This document shows, piece after piece, positions 34,500 through 43,863 of a stretch of 64,000 nucleotides of DNA. The notes beneath the pieces are model-generated. The model saw nothing but the letters and a program-made list of their open reading frames with translations. It did no database searches and was not told where the DNA came from. The stretch comes from Cellulomonas chengniuliangii (GTDB taxonomy: Bacteria > Actinomycetota > Actinomycetes > Actinomycetales > Cellulomonadaceae). The position numbers and the translations under genes are program-made. Every line of letters starts with the position of its first letter. The stretch's first letter is position 1. The stretch is from assembly GCF_024508335.1 (NCBI RefSeq), contig NZ_CP101988.1, forward strand, positions 2,542,001 to 2,606,000. Reading direction: 5' to 3'.

Positions 34500-35369
34500 A
34501 TGCGCGGAATAATCCTGGCCGGCGGCTCCGGAACGCGACTGCACCCGATCACGCTCGGGGTCAGCAAGCAGCTCGTCCCGGTCTACGACAAGCCGATGAT
34601 CTACTACCCGCTCTCGACCCTGATGCTGGCCGGGATCCGCGATGTGCTGATCATCACCACACCGCACGACGCGGAGCAGTTCGAGCGCCTCCTCGGCGAC
34701 GGCTCCCAGTTTGGGATCTCGATCAGCTACACCGTCCAGGAGCAGCCCAACGGCCTCGCGCAGGCGTTCGTGCTCGGCGCGGACTTCGTCGGCTCCGACA
34801 CCGCCGCACTCGTGCTCGGCGACAACATCTTCTACGGGCCCGGACTCGGCTCCCGGCTCCAGCGCTTCGAGCAGATCGACGGGGGCGCGGTCTTCGCCTA
34901 TCGGGTCGCCGACCCCACGAGCTACGGCGTTGTGGAGTTCGACCAGAACGGCAGGGCGCTCTCGCTGGAGGAGAAGCCCGCGCACCCCAAGTCCAGCTTC
35001 GCCGTGCCCGGCCTCTACTTCTACGACAACGACGTCCTGGCCATCGCCCGTGATCTGAAGCCCTCAGCCCGCGGCGAGTACGAGATCACCGACGTCAACC
35101 GGGTCTACCTCGAGGCGGGGCGCCTCCAGGTCGACGTCCTGCCCCGAGGCACGGCCTGGCTCGACACAGGGACGTTCGACTCGCTCGTCGAGGCCTCCGA
35201 CTTCGTCCGGACGATCGAGCACCGGCAGGGCCTGAAGGTCGGCGCCCCCGAAGAGGTCGCGTGGCGGAGGGGGTTCCTCTCGGACGACGAGCTCCGTGTG
35301 CGGGCCGAGAAGCTGGTCAAGTCCGGGTACGGCGCCTACCTCCTGGGCCTCCTCGAGCAGGAGTCGTGA
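34500..35369 (+). CDS. rfbA: Glucose-1-phosphate thymidylyltransferase
   Basis: 289 residues. First step of the dTDP-rhamnose pathway. The N-terminal [14 protein letters not shown] nucleotidyl-transfer loop, [16 protein letters not shown], and the GDNIFYG and [10 protein letters not shown] stretches are diagnostic. The ATG at 34500 gives the family N-terminus; an ATG at 34449 would add 17 unrelated residues. No ribosome site precedes 34500; a CACACT hexamer sits 6 bases ahead, suggesting a leaderless message. The stop overlaps the acyltransferase start by 4 bases. Confidence 0.95.
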   Translation: MRGIILAGGSGTRLHPITLGVSKQLVPVYDKPMIYYPLSTLMLAGIRDVLIITTPHDAEQFERLLGDGSQFGISISYTVQEQPNGLAQAFVLGADFVGSDTAALVLGDNIFYGPGLGSRLQRFEQIDGGAVFAYRVADPTSYGVVEFDQNGRALSLEEKPAHPKSSFAVPGLYFYDNDVLAIARDLKPSARGEYEITDVNRVYLEAGRLQVDVLPRGTAWLDTGTFDSLVEASDFVRTIEHRQGLKVGAPEEVAWRRGFLSDDELRVRAEKLVKSGYGAYLLGLLEQES

Positions 35370-36559
35370 GCGCGAGCTCGGCAGCCGTCGACGCGGCGCC
35401 GGGCGCGCGTGAGACGCCCACCGCGCGCCTGTGGAGATGGGAGGGACGGCAGCTCGACCCCAAGAACAACAGCCTGAACCTCATCCGCCTCGTGCTGGCG
35501 GCGCTCGTCCTGGTCGCCCACGCGTACTACATCGCCGGGAGAGGAGTCGGTCCACACCTCGACGGCGAGAACATCGGCGGATGGGCCGTCTTCGGCTTCT
35601 TCGCCATCAGCGGCTACCTCATCACCGCGAGCCGCTGGTCGAACTCCCTCGGCGCCTACCTCGTGCACCGAATCGCGCGCATCTACCCGGCCTTCCTGGT
35701 GTGCCTGGTCGTGACGGTCTGCGTCTTCGCGCCGATCGGGTTCTTGGCCCAGCACGGCTCCCTGAGCGGATACCTGACGACCGGCACCACGCCAGGCGCC
35801 TATCTCTCCCTCAACGCGACCCTCAAGATGAACGCGTACGACGTGGCCGCGACCCCTGCCGCGGTGCCCTACCCCGGAGCGTGGAACGGCTCGCTGTGGA
35901 GCCTGTACTACGAGTTCCTCTGCTACCTCGTGATCGCGGCACTCGCCGTCTCCTCGTGGGTGCGCCGGTCACCGTGGGGAGTGGCCTTGGCCTTCGCCGT
36001 CAGCGTGGCGGGGCATGCGGCGATGCCGCGCATGCTCGTGCTGGTGGGCGGCCATGCCGACGTCCAGCTGCTGTTCAAGCTCCTGCCGCTTTTCCTCGGC
36101 GGCGCGCTCGTCCAACGTCTGCGCGCCCACCTCCCCCTCAAGGCGAGTTGGGCGGCGATCGCACTGGTGGTGGTCGCAGGGGCGGTGTGGCTGCTCGATG
36201 GATGGGGCGCCCAACTCACGGCGCCGCTGATCGCCTACGCCATCCTGTGGGTCGCGACCGTCGTGCCGTCGCCAGCCCTCATCCGCACCCACGACATCTC
36301 CTACGGCGTCTACATCTACGCCTTCCCGGTCCAGCAGCTTCTCGCGATGGCCGGCGTGCACGAGTGGGGCCTGGCGGCCTACGACGTGATCGCATTGGCG
36401 TGCACGGTTCCGCTGGCCGCGGCGAGCTGGCTGCTGGTGGAGCGTCCAGTCATGCGCCGGGTGCGTGCGGCGCGCCGCGGCGCGCCGTCTTCGCCGACAG
36501 GCGCCCCGCACGACTCGGCGCAGCCGGCGCCAGCCCTGACCGCTTCCGCGGCGGGCTGA
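35366..36559 (+). CDS. Acyltransferase 3 family membrane protein (OafA-like)
   Basis: 397 residues from the GTG at 35366 that overlaps the rfbA stop. After a 30-residue cytosolic lead come about ten membrane helices with the family marks: [17 protein letters not shown] with the catalytic histidine in helix 1, [12 protein letters not shown] in helix 2, and a conserved [12 protein letters not shown] stretch. Such enzymes O-acetylate (or O-acylate) sugars of surface polysaccharides using cytoplasmic acyl-CoA. The coupling to rfbA suggests acylation of a rhamnose-containing glycan. It converges with the epimerase gene. Confidence 0.88.
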   Translation: MSASSAAVDAAPGARETPTARLWRWEGRQLDPKNNSLNLIRLVLAALVLVAHAYYIAGRGVGPHLDGENIGGWAVFGFFAISGYLITASRWSNSLGAYLVHRIARIYPAFLVCLVVTVCVFAPIGFLAQHGSLSGYLTTGTTPGAYLSLNATLKMNAYDVAATPAAVPYPGAWNGSLWSLYYEFLCYLVIAALAVSSWVRRSPWGVALAFAVSVAGHAAMPRMLVLVGGHADVQLLFKLLPLFLGGALVQRLRAHLPLKASWAAIALVVVAGAVWLLDGWGAQLTAPLIAYAILWVATVVPSPALIRTHDISYGVYIYAFPVQQLLAMAGVHEWGLAAYDVIALACTVPLAAASWLLVERPVMRRVRAARRGAPSSPTGAPHDSAQPAPALTASAAG

Positions 36560-36572
36560 CGCCGCTGGCCGA

Positions 36573-37673
36573 TCAGAGCGGGACGATCGGCTGCGTGTCG
36601 ATCCAGTCGGCGAGGCGCTCGATCCCCGTCTCGAGCGTGTAGCGAGGAGTCCAGTCGAGGGACTTCTGGGCCAGTGACACATCCGACCAGGCGTGGCGGA
36701 CGTCGCCCTGGCGGTACTGCCCCGTCACATGAGGCGCCGGGGCGCCATACCGGGCGGCGATGAGCTCGGCGGCCCTGGCGATCGTCTGGTGCTCTCCCGA
36801 CCCGATGTCGATGGGCTCGAGGCCAGGAGCGGGCGCGTCGACCGCTGCGAGCACAGCCTGTGCGACGTCGTCGATGAGGATGAAATCTCGTCGCACCTCG
36901 CCGTCCTCGTACAGCGGGATGGACCTGCCAGCCTTCGCCATGCGGCAGAAGAGCGACATGATCCCCGTGTACGGGTTGATCAAAGACTGACCGGGGCCGT
37001 AGACGTTCTGGAGCCGCAGGATGACCGGTTCGACGCCAACAGCCTGCGCCCACGCGGTCAACAGGTTCTCCTGAGCCAGCTTGGTCGCGCCGTACACGCT
37101 CACAGGAGCCGGGCGCACTTCCGAGGAGCGCATGGCCACGGGCTCGGCCTCAGCGAAGTCCCACTCGCCACGCGCCAGCACCTCGCTCGTCCGCTGCCCC
37201 GGGTAGAAGAGCTCACCATTCCCACGGCGCCAGGCGCCCTCCCCGTAGACCGCACGACTGCTGGTGAGCACGATCCGCCGGGGCAGTTTGTCCGCACGCA
37301 ACAACGCGTCGAACATCTGGGTCGTCCCCACGACGTTCGCGGTCGCGTGCCGGGTCGACTCAGCAAGCGACTGCGCGGTGCCGGTCTCGGCTGCCAGGTG
37401 CACGACGACATCAGGCGCGGCATCGGCCAGCACGGCCTCCCAGGTCTCCGCGACTGTGACGTCGCCGACCACGAGCTCGACGCGCTCGTCGAGGTCGCGG
37501 GGACGTGTGGAATCGGGGTGGATCTGGGGGTGGAGACTGTCGACCGCGATCACCCGTTCGAACCGCTCGAACAGGCCGGGGGCGATGGACGTGCCGATGA
37601 AACCGGCCCCTCCTGTCACCACGACCACGCCGCCACGAGCTCCAGCAGGACCCGTGCTCATCGGAACCGTCAC
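36573..37673 (-). CDS. NAD-dependent sugar epimerase/dehydratase, dTDP-L-rhamnose 4-epimerase-like
   Basis: 366 residues from the GTG at 37673, preceded by AGAGGAAGAGGC; an ATG four codons later is an alternative. Extended short-chain dehydrogenase with GGAGFIGTS, HLAAETGTAQS, LTSSRAVYGEG and a VYGATKLAQEN Tyr/Lys pair. An insertion around 135-170 and the LRLQNVYGPGQS motif resemble dTDP-L-rhamnose 4-epimerases, which make dTDP-6-deoxy-L-talose. The TDEVYG signature of RmlB is absent, so it is not the missing dTDP-glucose dehydratase. Substrate assignment is inference. Confidence 0.72.
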   Translation of the reverse strand: MTVPMSTGPAGARGGVVVVTGGAGFIGTSIAPGLFERFERVIAVDSLHPQIHPDSTRPRDLDERVELVVGDVTVAETWEAVLADAAPDVVVHLAAETGTAQSLAESTRHATANVVGTTQMFDALLRADKLPRRIVLTSSRAVYGEGAWRRGNGELFYPGQRTSEVLARGEWDFAEAEPVAMRSSEVRPAPVSVYGATKLAQENLLTAWAQAVGVEPVILRLQNVYGPGQSLINPYTGIMSLFCRMAKAGRSIPLYEDGEVRRDFILIDDVAQAVLAAVDAPAPGLEPIDIGSGEHQTIARAAELIAARYGAPAPHVTGQYRQGDVRHAWSDVSLAQKSLDWTPRYTLETGIERLADWIDTQPIVPL

Positions 37674-37773
37674 GCCTCTTCCTCTCACCACGACAGGCGG
37701 TCGCCTGGCGGCCCCGATTCTCGCATGACGTCCCGTCACCCGATTCCCTACCCGCACGCGAAGAACCGCGCGC

Positions 37774-38673
37774 TCACGCAGCCGTCCCGGAGCGGAAGGC
37801 GTGGTTCAGCAGCACCGTCGTCGCGCCCTTGCGGCCCGACACGACGGCCCGAGGCAGCAACGTCAGCGCATGCAGACGCGACGTGATGTGCCACCGCGCG
37901 GCGCGGCGGGCCCGCCGCCATCCCAGGGCGCCGACCTGCTCGGCCGCGAGGTCGAAGTAGGCGCGCTCGCCCCGAAACCGCGAGCCGTCCATCGCCTTGG
38001 CCGACGACGCGCTGGCGGAGTGCCTGCGGTACGAGAAGCACAGCGTCGGCTCGAGCAGCAGGCTCCCCCCGGCACACACCACATCCATCACGAGGGCGAG
38101 ATCCTGGATGATCGGCATTCCGTCGCGGAACGGTGTGGCGAGCAGCACATCACGCCGGAACGCGAGCGACGGCCAGTAGAGCCAGTCGGCGCGCAGCAGG
38201 CTGACCGCGAGCTCCTCGCCGGAGAGCAACGTGGGACTGCTCGTGCTCGGCATGACGACACGCTGCTTGATGGTGTCGGCGAGCGTGACGACGACGGCGC
38301 CCTCCTCGTCGATGATCTGCACGCCGGGCTGGATCACTGACGCCCCGGGGAACGCGCGATGCGCGGCGAGGACCACGTCGACATAGTTCGGCAGCAGGAC
38401 GTCGTCGCAACCGAGTATCACCACGAGGTCTTGCGTCGCGAGTTGGACGCACGTCCGGTAGTTCTCTGTGATCCCCCGGTTGACCGCGTTGCGCACGTAA
38501 GTGACTCGAGGGTCGTCGAGAGTCGCGAAGAACTCGCTCACGGACTCGTCGGGATAGGCGTCGTCGACGACGGTGAGCAGCCAGTCGGCGTTGTCCTGGG
38601 CAAGGACGCTGTGCACCGTCTCGCGGAGCATGCGCGGATCCCCCCAGAACGGCACGAAGATGTCGAGGGGCAT
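37774..38673 (-). CDS. GT2 glycosyltransferase
   Basis: 299 residues from the ATG at 38673. GT-A fold: LDIFVPFWGD opening, TVVDDAYPDES, RNAVNRGITENYR, and the LGCDDVLLPN metal-binding motif at about 100. The C-terminal 100 residues are basic and probably lie on the membrane. Cytoplasmic transferase of unknown sugar. It is divergent from the GT4 gene at 38733 across 59 bases, in which TAGTCT (minus) and GACTAT (plus) -10-like elements face each other. Confidence 0.85.
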   Translation of the reverse strand: MPLDIFVPFWGDPRMLRETVHSVLAQDNADWLLTVVDDAYPDESVSEFFATLDDPRVTYVRNAVNRGITENYRTCVQLATQDLVVILGCDDVLLPNYVDVVLAAHRAFPGASVIQPGVQIIDEEGAVVVTLADTIKQRVVMPSTSSPTLLSGEELAVSLLRADWLYWPSLAFRRDVLLATPFRDGMPIIQDLALVMDVVCAGGSLLLEPTLCFSYRRHSASASSAKAMDGSRFRGERAYFDLAAEQVGALGWRRARRAARWHITSRLHALTLLPRAVVSGRKGATTVLLNHAFRSGTAA

Positions 38674-38732
38674 GGCAGGCGCGGCCTTCCTGATGGCGGG
38701 GACGACAGGGACATGGGCCAGACTATGTGGCC

Positions 38733-39872
38733 ATGCAGCCCTCCTCGACATCGCTCGCGTCCTCGCATGCAGTCGGCGAGACCCCCGCGCGGTTGGAAGT
38801 CGCCCTGGCGATGCTCACCCTGGTGCCGGGCGCCATGGGTGGGACCGAGACGTACGCGCGCGAGCTCGTGAGGCATCTCGGGCGTTCGACGAAGGTCAAG
38901 GCGACGGGTTTCGTGTCACAGGCCGGGGCGGGGTTCTGCGACAGCATCGACGAGCATGTCATCCACGCGGTCACGGGAGGTCCTGGCGCCGTCGACCGGA
39001 TCCGCACGCTCGCCCAGGCGGCGGCGCACCGGCGATCGATTCTTGACCAGATGGAGGAGCACCACGTCATCCACGCGCCGTTCACGGTGCCGGCGCCGCG
39101 GCCACGGGCCCGGACGCCGTTCGTGCAAACGCTGCACGACGTCCAGCACCTCGAACTGCCCCACCTCTTCAGCCGTGCCGAGCGCCTGTACCGGACGCGC
39201 ACCTACGAGGGGGCGGCACGGACCGCCGACGCTGTCGTGACGATCAGCGATTTCGCCCGGCGACAGATCATCGAGCACATCGGCCTCGAACCCGTTCGCG
39301 TCTTCGTTGCGCCCCTCGGGGTGGATGCCGACGCGTACACCCCGCACGTCGGTCCCCGCGAGCCGTTCGTCTTCTACCCCGCGCGCGGGTGGCCGCACAA
39401 GAACCACGCTCGCCTCATCGAGGCCGTTGCCCTCATGCGAGAACGGGACCCGCGGCTTCGACTCGTCCTCACCGGCGGGGCGCTCGACTCCCTCGGCGCG
39501 ACCCCAGACTGGGTCGATGTTCGCGGCCTCGTCCCGCTGGTGGAGCTGCGCGAGCTCTACCGTTCCGCGAGCGCGCTGGTGTTCCCGAGTCTGTACGAGG
39601 GTTTCGGGCTCCCGCCCCTCGAGGCGATGGCGTCCGGCTGCCCCGTCGCGGTGTCGACAGCAGGGTCGCTCCCCGAGATCTGCGGCGATGCAGCCGTGCT
39701 CTTCGACCCCGAGGACCCCGCCGCGATCGCGGCGGCTGGCTGGGAGGCCATCGACCGGTGTGCCGAGTTGCAGCCGTTGGGCTTGGCGCGCGTCCGGCAG
39801 TACACGTGGGAGGCCTGCGCGCAGGCGCATGAGGCCGCGTACCAGTTCGCCGCCTGCGAGTCACGCCCGTGA
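38733..39872 (+). CDS. GT4 glycosyltransferase
   Basis: About 379 residues. GT-B fold with TETYARELVR near the N-terminus, PFVQTLHDVQHLELP, VTISDFARRQI, FYPARGWPHKNH at the hinge and the LYEGFGLPPLEAMASG donor-binding block containing EGFGLPxxE. The ATG at 38733 lies 6 bases behind a GACTAT element without ribosome site; a GTG at 38727 is a close alternative. It overlaps the flippase gene by 4 bases and heads a six-gene tightly packed operon (38733-44999) of glycan genes. Confidence 0.88.
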   Translation: MQPSSTSLASSHAVGETPARLEVALAMLTLVPGAMGGTETYARELVRHLGRSTKVKATGFVSQAGAGFCDSIDEHVIHAVTGGPGAVDRIRTLAQAAAHRRSILDQMEEHHVIHAPFTVPAPRPRARTPFVQTLHDVQHLELPHLFSRAERLYRTRTYEGAARTADAVVTISDFARRQIIEHIGLEPVRVFVAPLGVDADAYTPHVGPREPFVFYPARGWPHKNHARLIEAVALMRERDPRLRLVLTGGALDSLGATPDWVDVRGLVPLVELRELYRSASALVFPSLYEGFGLPPLEAMASGCPVAVSTAGSLPEICGDAAVLFDPEDPAAIAAAGWEAIDRCAELQPLGLARVRQYTWEACAQAHEAAYQFAACESRP

Positions 39873-41128
39873 CCGCGCCAGCTCAGGGCTCCGCGGACCT
39901 CACCGCGCGAGGCGTCACGGGCGTCGGGGTCGCGTCGCTGGTCGCGGCGGTCTCCACGAACGTCGTCCTCCTCATCGCGGCCCGGAGCCTCTCCCCAGCC
40001 GCCAACGCCGACTTCCTTGTGTTCTGGTCGGTCCTGTTTGCGTGCTTCGGCGTGCTGGGGGGCGTCCAGAACGAGACCACCCGCGCGGTCCGGGTGGCGC
40101 GCACGACAGCCCCGGCTCCCGGCGCCGACCCCCGGGCGAGGGTGCTCCCGATCGCGCTGCTCACCGGAGCCGCGCTCGCGGGGGCGCTCCTGGTGACCTC
40201 GCCGGCGTGGGGGCGTGCCCTGCTCGGCCCTGGGGCGCCGACGCTCACCGTGGCCCTCGCCCTCGCCCTGATCGCCTTCAGCGGCCATTCGGCGGTCGCC
40301 GGCGCCCTCGGCGGGGCGGGTTCCTGGCCAATGTACGCGCGGCTGGTGGGCTCAGAGGCGATCGTCCGGCTCGTGCTGGTGGGCGCGGTCGCCCTCGTGG
40401 GCGCCCCCCTCGTCGGCGTCGAGGTGGCCAGCGCCGCCGCGGCGGCGACCTGGATCGGATTCTTCGCGCTCAGCAGTCGAACGCGCTCCGCCCAGCGCGC
40501 GGTCGCCGATGTGGACGCGTCAGCGTTCGTCCGACGGACGGCGCACGCGATGCTCGCGGCGGCTTCGAGCGCTGCGCTCGTCGTGGGCTTCCCCGTGCTC
40601 CTCCGCCTGACGACTCCCACCAGCGAGTTCGAGCTCGCGGCGCCCCTCATCCTCGCGATCTCGATGACACGGGCACCGCTGCTCATGCCGCTCAACGCCT
40701 ACCAGGGCGTCGCGATCACTCACTTCCTCAGCCACCGCCAGGAGGGGATCCGGCCGCTGGCGCGCATCGTCGGCGCGATCATGGGCGTCGGCGCCGCCGG
40801 CGCGCTCCTTGCCGTCGCCGTCGGCCCCTGGCTCATGCGCGCCCTCTTCGGCACCGCGTACCACGTCGACGGCCTGCTGCTGGGCGCCCTCACGGGAGCC
40901 GCCGCGATGTTGGCCGTCCTGACCCTCACGGGCGCCGCGGTCCTCGCGCTCGACAAGCACAAGGCGTACGCGTCAAGTTGGGGGCTCGCGACACTGGTGA
41001 CGGTCGCAGTCCTCCTGCTCCCCCTGGATCTGGAAGCCCGGGCCGTCCTCGCGCTCGCCCTCGGCCCGCTCGCCGGGGTCGCCCTGCACGGCATCGTGCT
41101 GATCCGCCCAGACCGGACCGGCCGGTAG
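39869..41128 (+). CDS. Wzx-like polysaccharide flippase / MOP-family membrane protein
   Basis: 419 residues, about twelve membrane helices in two halves separated by a basic loop (about 200-225). Composition, length and the position among glycosyltransferases fit the polysaccharide biosynthesis (Wzx/MurJ-type) exporters that flip lipid-linked oligosaccharides. A proline-anchored PLLMPLNAYQG stretch at about 275 lies in the second half. No exact family signature is available by eye, so the call rests on topology and context. Overlaps the preceding GT4 gene by 4 bases. Confidence 0.7.
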   Translation: MTAPAQGSADLTARGVTGVGVASLVAAVSTNVVLLIAARSLSPAANADFLVFWSVLFACFGVLGGVQNETTRAVRVARTTAPAPGADPRARVLPIALLTGAALAGALLVTSPAWGRALLGPGAPTLTVALALALIAFSGHSAVAGALGGAGSWPMYARLVGSEAIVRLVLVGAVALVGAPLVGVEVASAAAAATWIGFFALSSRTRSAQRAVADVDASAFVRRTAHAMLAAASSAALVVGFPVLLRLTTPTSEFELAAPLILAISMTRAPLLMPLNAYQGVAITHFLSHRQEGIRPLARIVGAIMGVGAAGALLAVAVGPWLMRALFGTAYHVDGLLLGALTGAAAMLAVLTLTGAAVLALDKHKAYASSWGLATLVTVAVLLLPLDLEARAVLALALGPLAGVALHGIVLIRPDRTGR

Positions 41129-41130
41129 GA
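41125..41130 (+). promoter_or_regulatory. Internal -10 box TAGGAT before the GT2 gene
   Basis: TAGGAT spans the stop of the flippase gene. It lies 8 bases before the ATG at 41139, a leaderless spacing that would favour 41139 over the ATG at 41130 overlapping the box itself. Alternatively the same bases serve as a weak ribosome site. Confidence 0.3.
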
Positions 41131-41879
41131 TGCCCGCCATGCCAGCTGTCCCCCTCCCGACACGGCTGCTCGCCATCATCCCCGCATGGAACGAGCAGGA
41201 GACCGTCGCCGACGTCGTCGCCGAGATTCGCTCGGCCATGACGAACGTGGACGTGCTTGTAGTCGATGACGGGTCGACGGACCGCACCGCGACGGTGGCG
41301 CGCGAGGCCGGCGCCACAGTGCTCACGCTTCCCATCAACCTGGGCGTCGGCGGCGCCATGCGCGCCGGGTACAAATACGCCCTGCGCTCCGGCTACTCCC
41401 GCACCGTCCAGATCGACGCCGACGGCCAGCACGACCCGCAGGAGATTCACCGCCTGCTCACACTTCTGGACAACGGTGCCGACATCGCGATCGGGGCGCG
41501 CTTCGCCGGGGTGGGCGACTACGTCGCGCGGGGGCCACGTCGCTGGTCGATGCGGGTGCTGTCATCCGTGCTGTCCCGCGTCGCACGCACCCACCTCACC
41601 GACACCACGTCAGGCTTCAAGGCCTGCAACGCGCGCGCCGTCCGGCTCTTCGCGGCCAACTACCCCGCCGAGTACCTGGGCGACACCATTGAGTCACTCG
41701 TCATCGCCTCGCGAGCGGGCCTGGTCGTGCGCCAGGACGGGGTGAAGATGCGCCCACGCGCAGGCGGCCAGCCGTCGCACAGCCCCGTGAAGGCCGCGAT
41801 CTTCTTGGGCCGCGCCGTCCTCGCCCTCGTCATCGCACTTTCCCGCCCGACTGAACCACTCGGCCCGGAGGCCCCCTGA
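41130..41879 (+). CDS. GT2 glycosyltransferase, polyprenol-phosphate-sugar synthase type
   Basis: 249 residues from 41130 (or 246 from the ATG at 41139). DPM1/PpgS-like GT-A domain: IIPAWNEQETV, VDDGSTDRTA, LGVGGAMRAGYKYA, QIDADGQHDP metal site and the TTSGFKACNARA block. No membrane domain. It shares one base with the following DUF2304 gene. GT2-DUF2304 pairs are known in mycobacteria (Rv3631/Rv3632), where the GT2 charges polyprenyl phosphate with a sugar. A DUF2142 membrane protein two genes on could be the user of that lipid-linked donor. Confidence 0.88.
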   Translation: MPAMPAVPLPTRLLAIIPAWNEQETVADVVAEIRSAMTNVDVLVVDDGSTDRTATVAREAGATVLTLPINLGVGGAMRAGYKYALRSGYSRTVQIDADGQHDPQEIHRLLTLLDNGADIAIGARFAGVGDYVARGPRRWSMRVLSSVLSRVARTHLTDTTSGFKACNARAVRLFAANYPAEYLGDTIESLVIASRAGLVVRQDGVKMRPRAGGQPSHSPVKAAIFLGRAVLALVIALSRPTEPLGPEAP

Positions 41880-42262
41880 TGAGTCCGTACGCCACCGTCC
41901 TCGTCGTGTGCGGGCTCGTCGTCCTCTCGCTCCTCTACTTGTTGCGAACGCGCAAGATCAAGGAGAAGTACGCGGCGATCTGGATCGCGCTCGCTGCCGC
42001 GATCCTCATCCTCGGGGCGGTCCCCTCGGTCGCGTTCTGGCTGTCCGGGCTGGTCGGCGTCCAGACTCCCGCCAACCTGATCTTCGCAGTGGCAGTCGTC
42101 GTTCTGTTCGCCGTGTGCATCCAACTGAGCACCGAGGTCACCCACCTCGAGGAGGAGACGCGCACACTCGCCGAAGAGGTGGCTCTCCTGCGGCTAGAGG
42201 TCACCCAAGGACGTGAGTCGGACGCGCGGACGGCCGAGCGCGCCGAGAGCAGCCCCCGATGA
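41879..42262 (+). CDS. DUF2304 small membrane protein
   Basis: 127 residues: three membrane helices (about 4-22, 32-52, 63-82), a basic inner loop RTRKIKEKY after helix 1, and a C-terminal heptad-patterned coiled coil (about 88-113, with TEVTHLEEETRTL). This is the DUF2304 layout. Such proteins accompany polyprenol-phosphate glycosyl synthases and are thought to anchor or stimulate them. It starts on the last base of the GT2 stop (TGATG) and overlaps the DUF2142 gene by 4 bases. Confidence 0.88.
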   Translation: MSPYATVLVVCGLVVLSLLYLLRTRKIKEKYAAIWIALAAAILILGAVPSVAFWLSGLVGVQTPANLIFAVAVVVLFAVCIQLSTEVTHLEEETRTLAEEVALLRLEVTQGRESDARTAERAESSPR

Positions 42263-43863
42263 GCGCCCCCGCCCTTGACGCCCCGCACGAGCCCGAGCAG
42301 GCGACTGCGACTACGCGGGGACGGGCGGCGGCCTCCCGCAGCCGCAAGGTGCTCTGGCTGTCCTGGGCAGCGCTCTTCGCGCTCGCCGCGAGCTGGGTCG
42401 TCGCCAACCCGTTGATGGCCTCGCCCGATGAGCCGGCGCACGTGGTCAAGGCGGCATCCGTCGTCCGGGGGCAGTGGATCGGCCCAGACGCCGAGGGCGG
42501 GAGCGAGGTGGAGGTCCCCCGGTTCTACCGGATGGTGACCGCATATCCGACCTGCTACATGTTCCAGCAGGACGCCACTGGCGTGTGCGAGATCGACGTC
42601 TCAGCCGGGCCCGACATCGTCGAGCCCGCAGTGACTCCCGCCGGCCGCTACAACCCCATCTACTACCTGCTGGTCGGGACGCCGTCGCTCGTCTCGAACA
42701 GTGACGGCGCCCTTTATGCGATGCGGCTGCTGTCCGCCGCGCTGTGCACATTCCTCCTGGCACTCGGCTTCCGGGCCGCCGCCGAGACTCCTCGGCCCTC
42801 GTGGGCTGTGCTCGGCGCAGCGGCCGCACTGACGCCGATGGTCGTGTTCCTGAGCGCGACGGTGAACCCGGCGGCCCTGGAGATCGCAGCCGCCTTCGCC
42901 TTGTGGTCGCAGCTGCTCACGTTGCTGCGCCATCCCGACCCGGCGCTCATCGGCAGCCGCATGGCGTGGATCGCAGTAGCCGCGGTGCTGCTGGTGAACT
43001 CCCGCGGGCTCTCTCTCCCTTACTGCGCCGTGCTGGTCGTCGCCGTCGTCCTCATGTCACGCTGGAGCGCACTCGTCGAGATCCTGCGGAGCCGCTCGGC
43101 CTGGCCTTCCTTCGCCGTCATCGTCGCTGGCTGCGTCAGCGCGCTGGCGTGGGTGGTCGGCACCAACTCGCTCGGCTCAGGCGGCGCGACCACCCGACCG
43201 GACCTCACGTTCGGGGTGGCCGCACGTCTGACCATCGCCGACTCCAACGCCTACCTGACGAACATGATCGGCCAGTTCGGGTGGATGGACACCAACCTCC
43301 CGCCATGGCTGCACATGGCCTTCGCCGCATGCGCGGGAAGTGTCGTCCTGCTGGCCCTCGCCACGGGCACATGGCGGGAGCGGGCGGTGCTCGTGGGCGT
43401 CGTCGGCACGACCTTCCTGCTGCCGGTCGCGATCCACTCCTCCCAGGCGGTGTATTTGGGCATCATCTGGCAGGGCCGGTACATCCTGCCGGTTGCCGTG
43501 GGCATCCTGGTGCTCGCCGGCCACATCCTCGTCGACCGGATGGCCGACGCGCCGTGCCGCGTCGGCGCACAGCTCGCGACAGTGGTGGGCCTCGCCCTGG
43601 CCGGGATCCAGCTCGTGGCGTTCATCGAGAACCTGCACCGCTACGTCAACGGCGAGCACGGCGGGTGGTTCTCCGTGACATCGGAGTCGTGGCTGCCCCC
43701 GCTCCCGCTAGCCCTCGTCATCGGCGGGGCGGTGCTCTCCTCGGCGGCCTACGCCGTCCTGATCGCCTGGATCGCGCGTCGCCAGCAGCCGGCCAGCGGC
43801 CCAGTCCTCCCGACGGGGCGGTCCCGCGCTGACGGCCAGCCGTTCGAGCTCGCGGCCAGATGA
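42259..43863 (+). CDS. DUF2142 membrane protein, putative GT-C glycosyltransferase
   Basis: 534 residues, about eleven or twelve membrane helices. The ASPDEPAHVVKAASVVRGQW stretch in the first outer loop (about 54-73), with acidic residues near the membrane, is the DUF2142 signature and the position of the catalytic acid in GT-C enzymes. A large loop (75-130) with two cysteines follows. It probably moves a sugar from polyprenyl phosphate to an exported glycan outside the membrane. The gene sits in the GT2-DUF2304-DUF2142 cassette with 4-base overlaps on both sides. Confidence 0.85.
   Translation: MSAPALDAPHEPEQATATTRGRAAASRSRKVLWLSWAALFALAASWVVANPLMASPDEPAHVVKAASVVRGQWIGPDAEGGSEVEVPRFYRMVTAYPTCYMFQQDATGVCEIDVSAGPDIVEPAVTPAGRYNPIYYLLVGTPSLVSNSDGALYAMRLLSAALCTFLLALGFRAAAETPRPSWAVLGAAAALTPMVVFLSATVNPAALEIAAAFALWSQLLTLLRHPDPALIGSRMAWIAVAAVLLVNSRGLSLPYCAVLVVAVVLMSRWSALVEILRSRSAWPSFAVIVAGCVSALAWVVGTNSLGSGGATTRPDLTFGVAARLTIADSNAYLTNMIGQFGWMDTNLPPWLHMAFAACAGSVVLLALATGTWRERAVLVGVVGTTFLLPVAIHSSQAVYLGIIWQGRYILPVAVGILVLAGHILVDRMADAPCRVGAQLATVVGLALAGIQLVAFIENLHRYVNGEHGGWFSVTSESWLPPLPLALVIGGAVLSSAAYAVLIAWIARRQQPASGPVLPTGRSRADGQPFELAAR

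Noticed and set aside
36573-37673. Reading the epimerase as RmlB, the missing dTDP-glucose 4,6-dehydratase
   Set aside because: The RmlB TDEVYG-type catalytic signature is replaced by SSRAVYG, and the insertion and LQNVYGPGQS block fit epimerases.
37690-37720. Short palindrome CAGGCGGTCGCCTG between the epimerase and GT2 genes
   Set aside because: A six-base arm with a two-base loop in a GC-rich spacer is expected by chance, and there is no T-tract.
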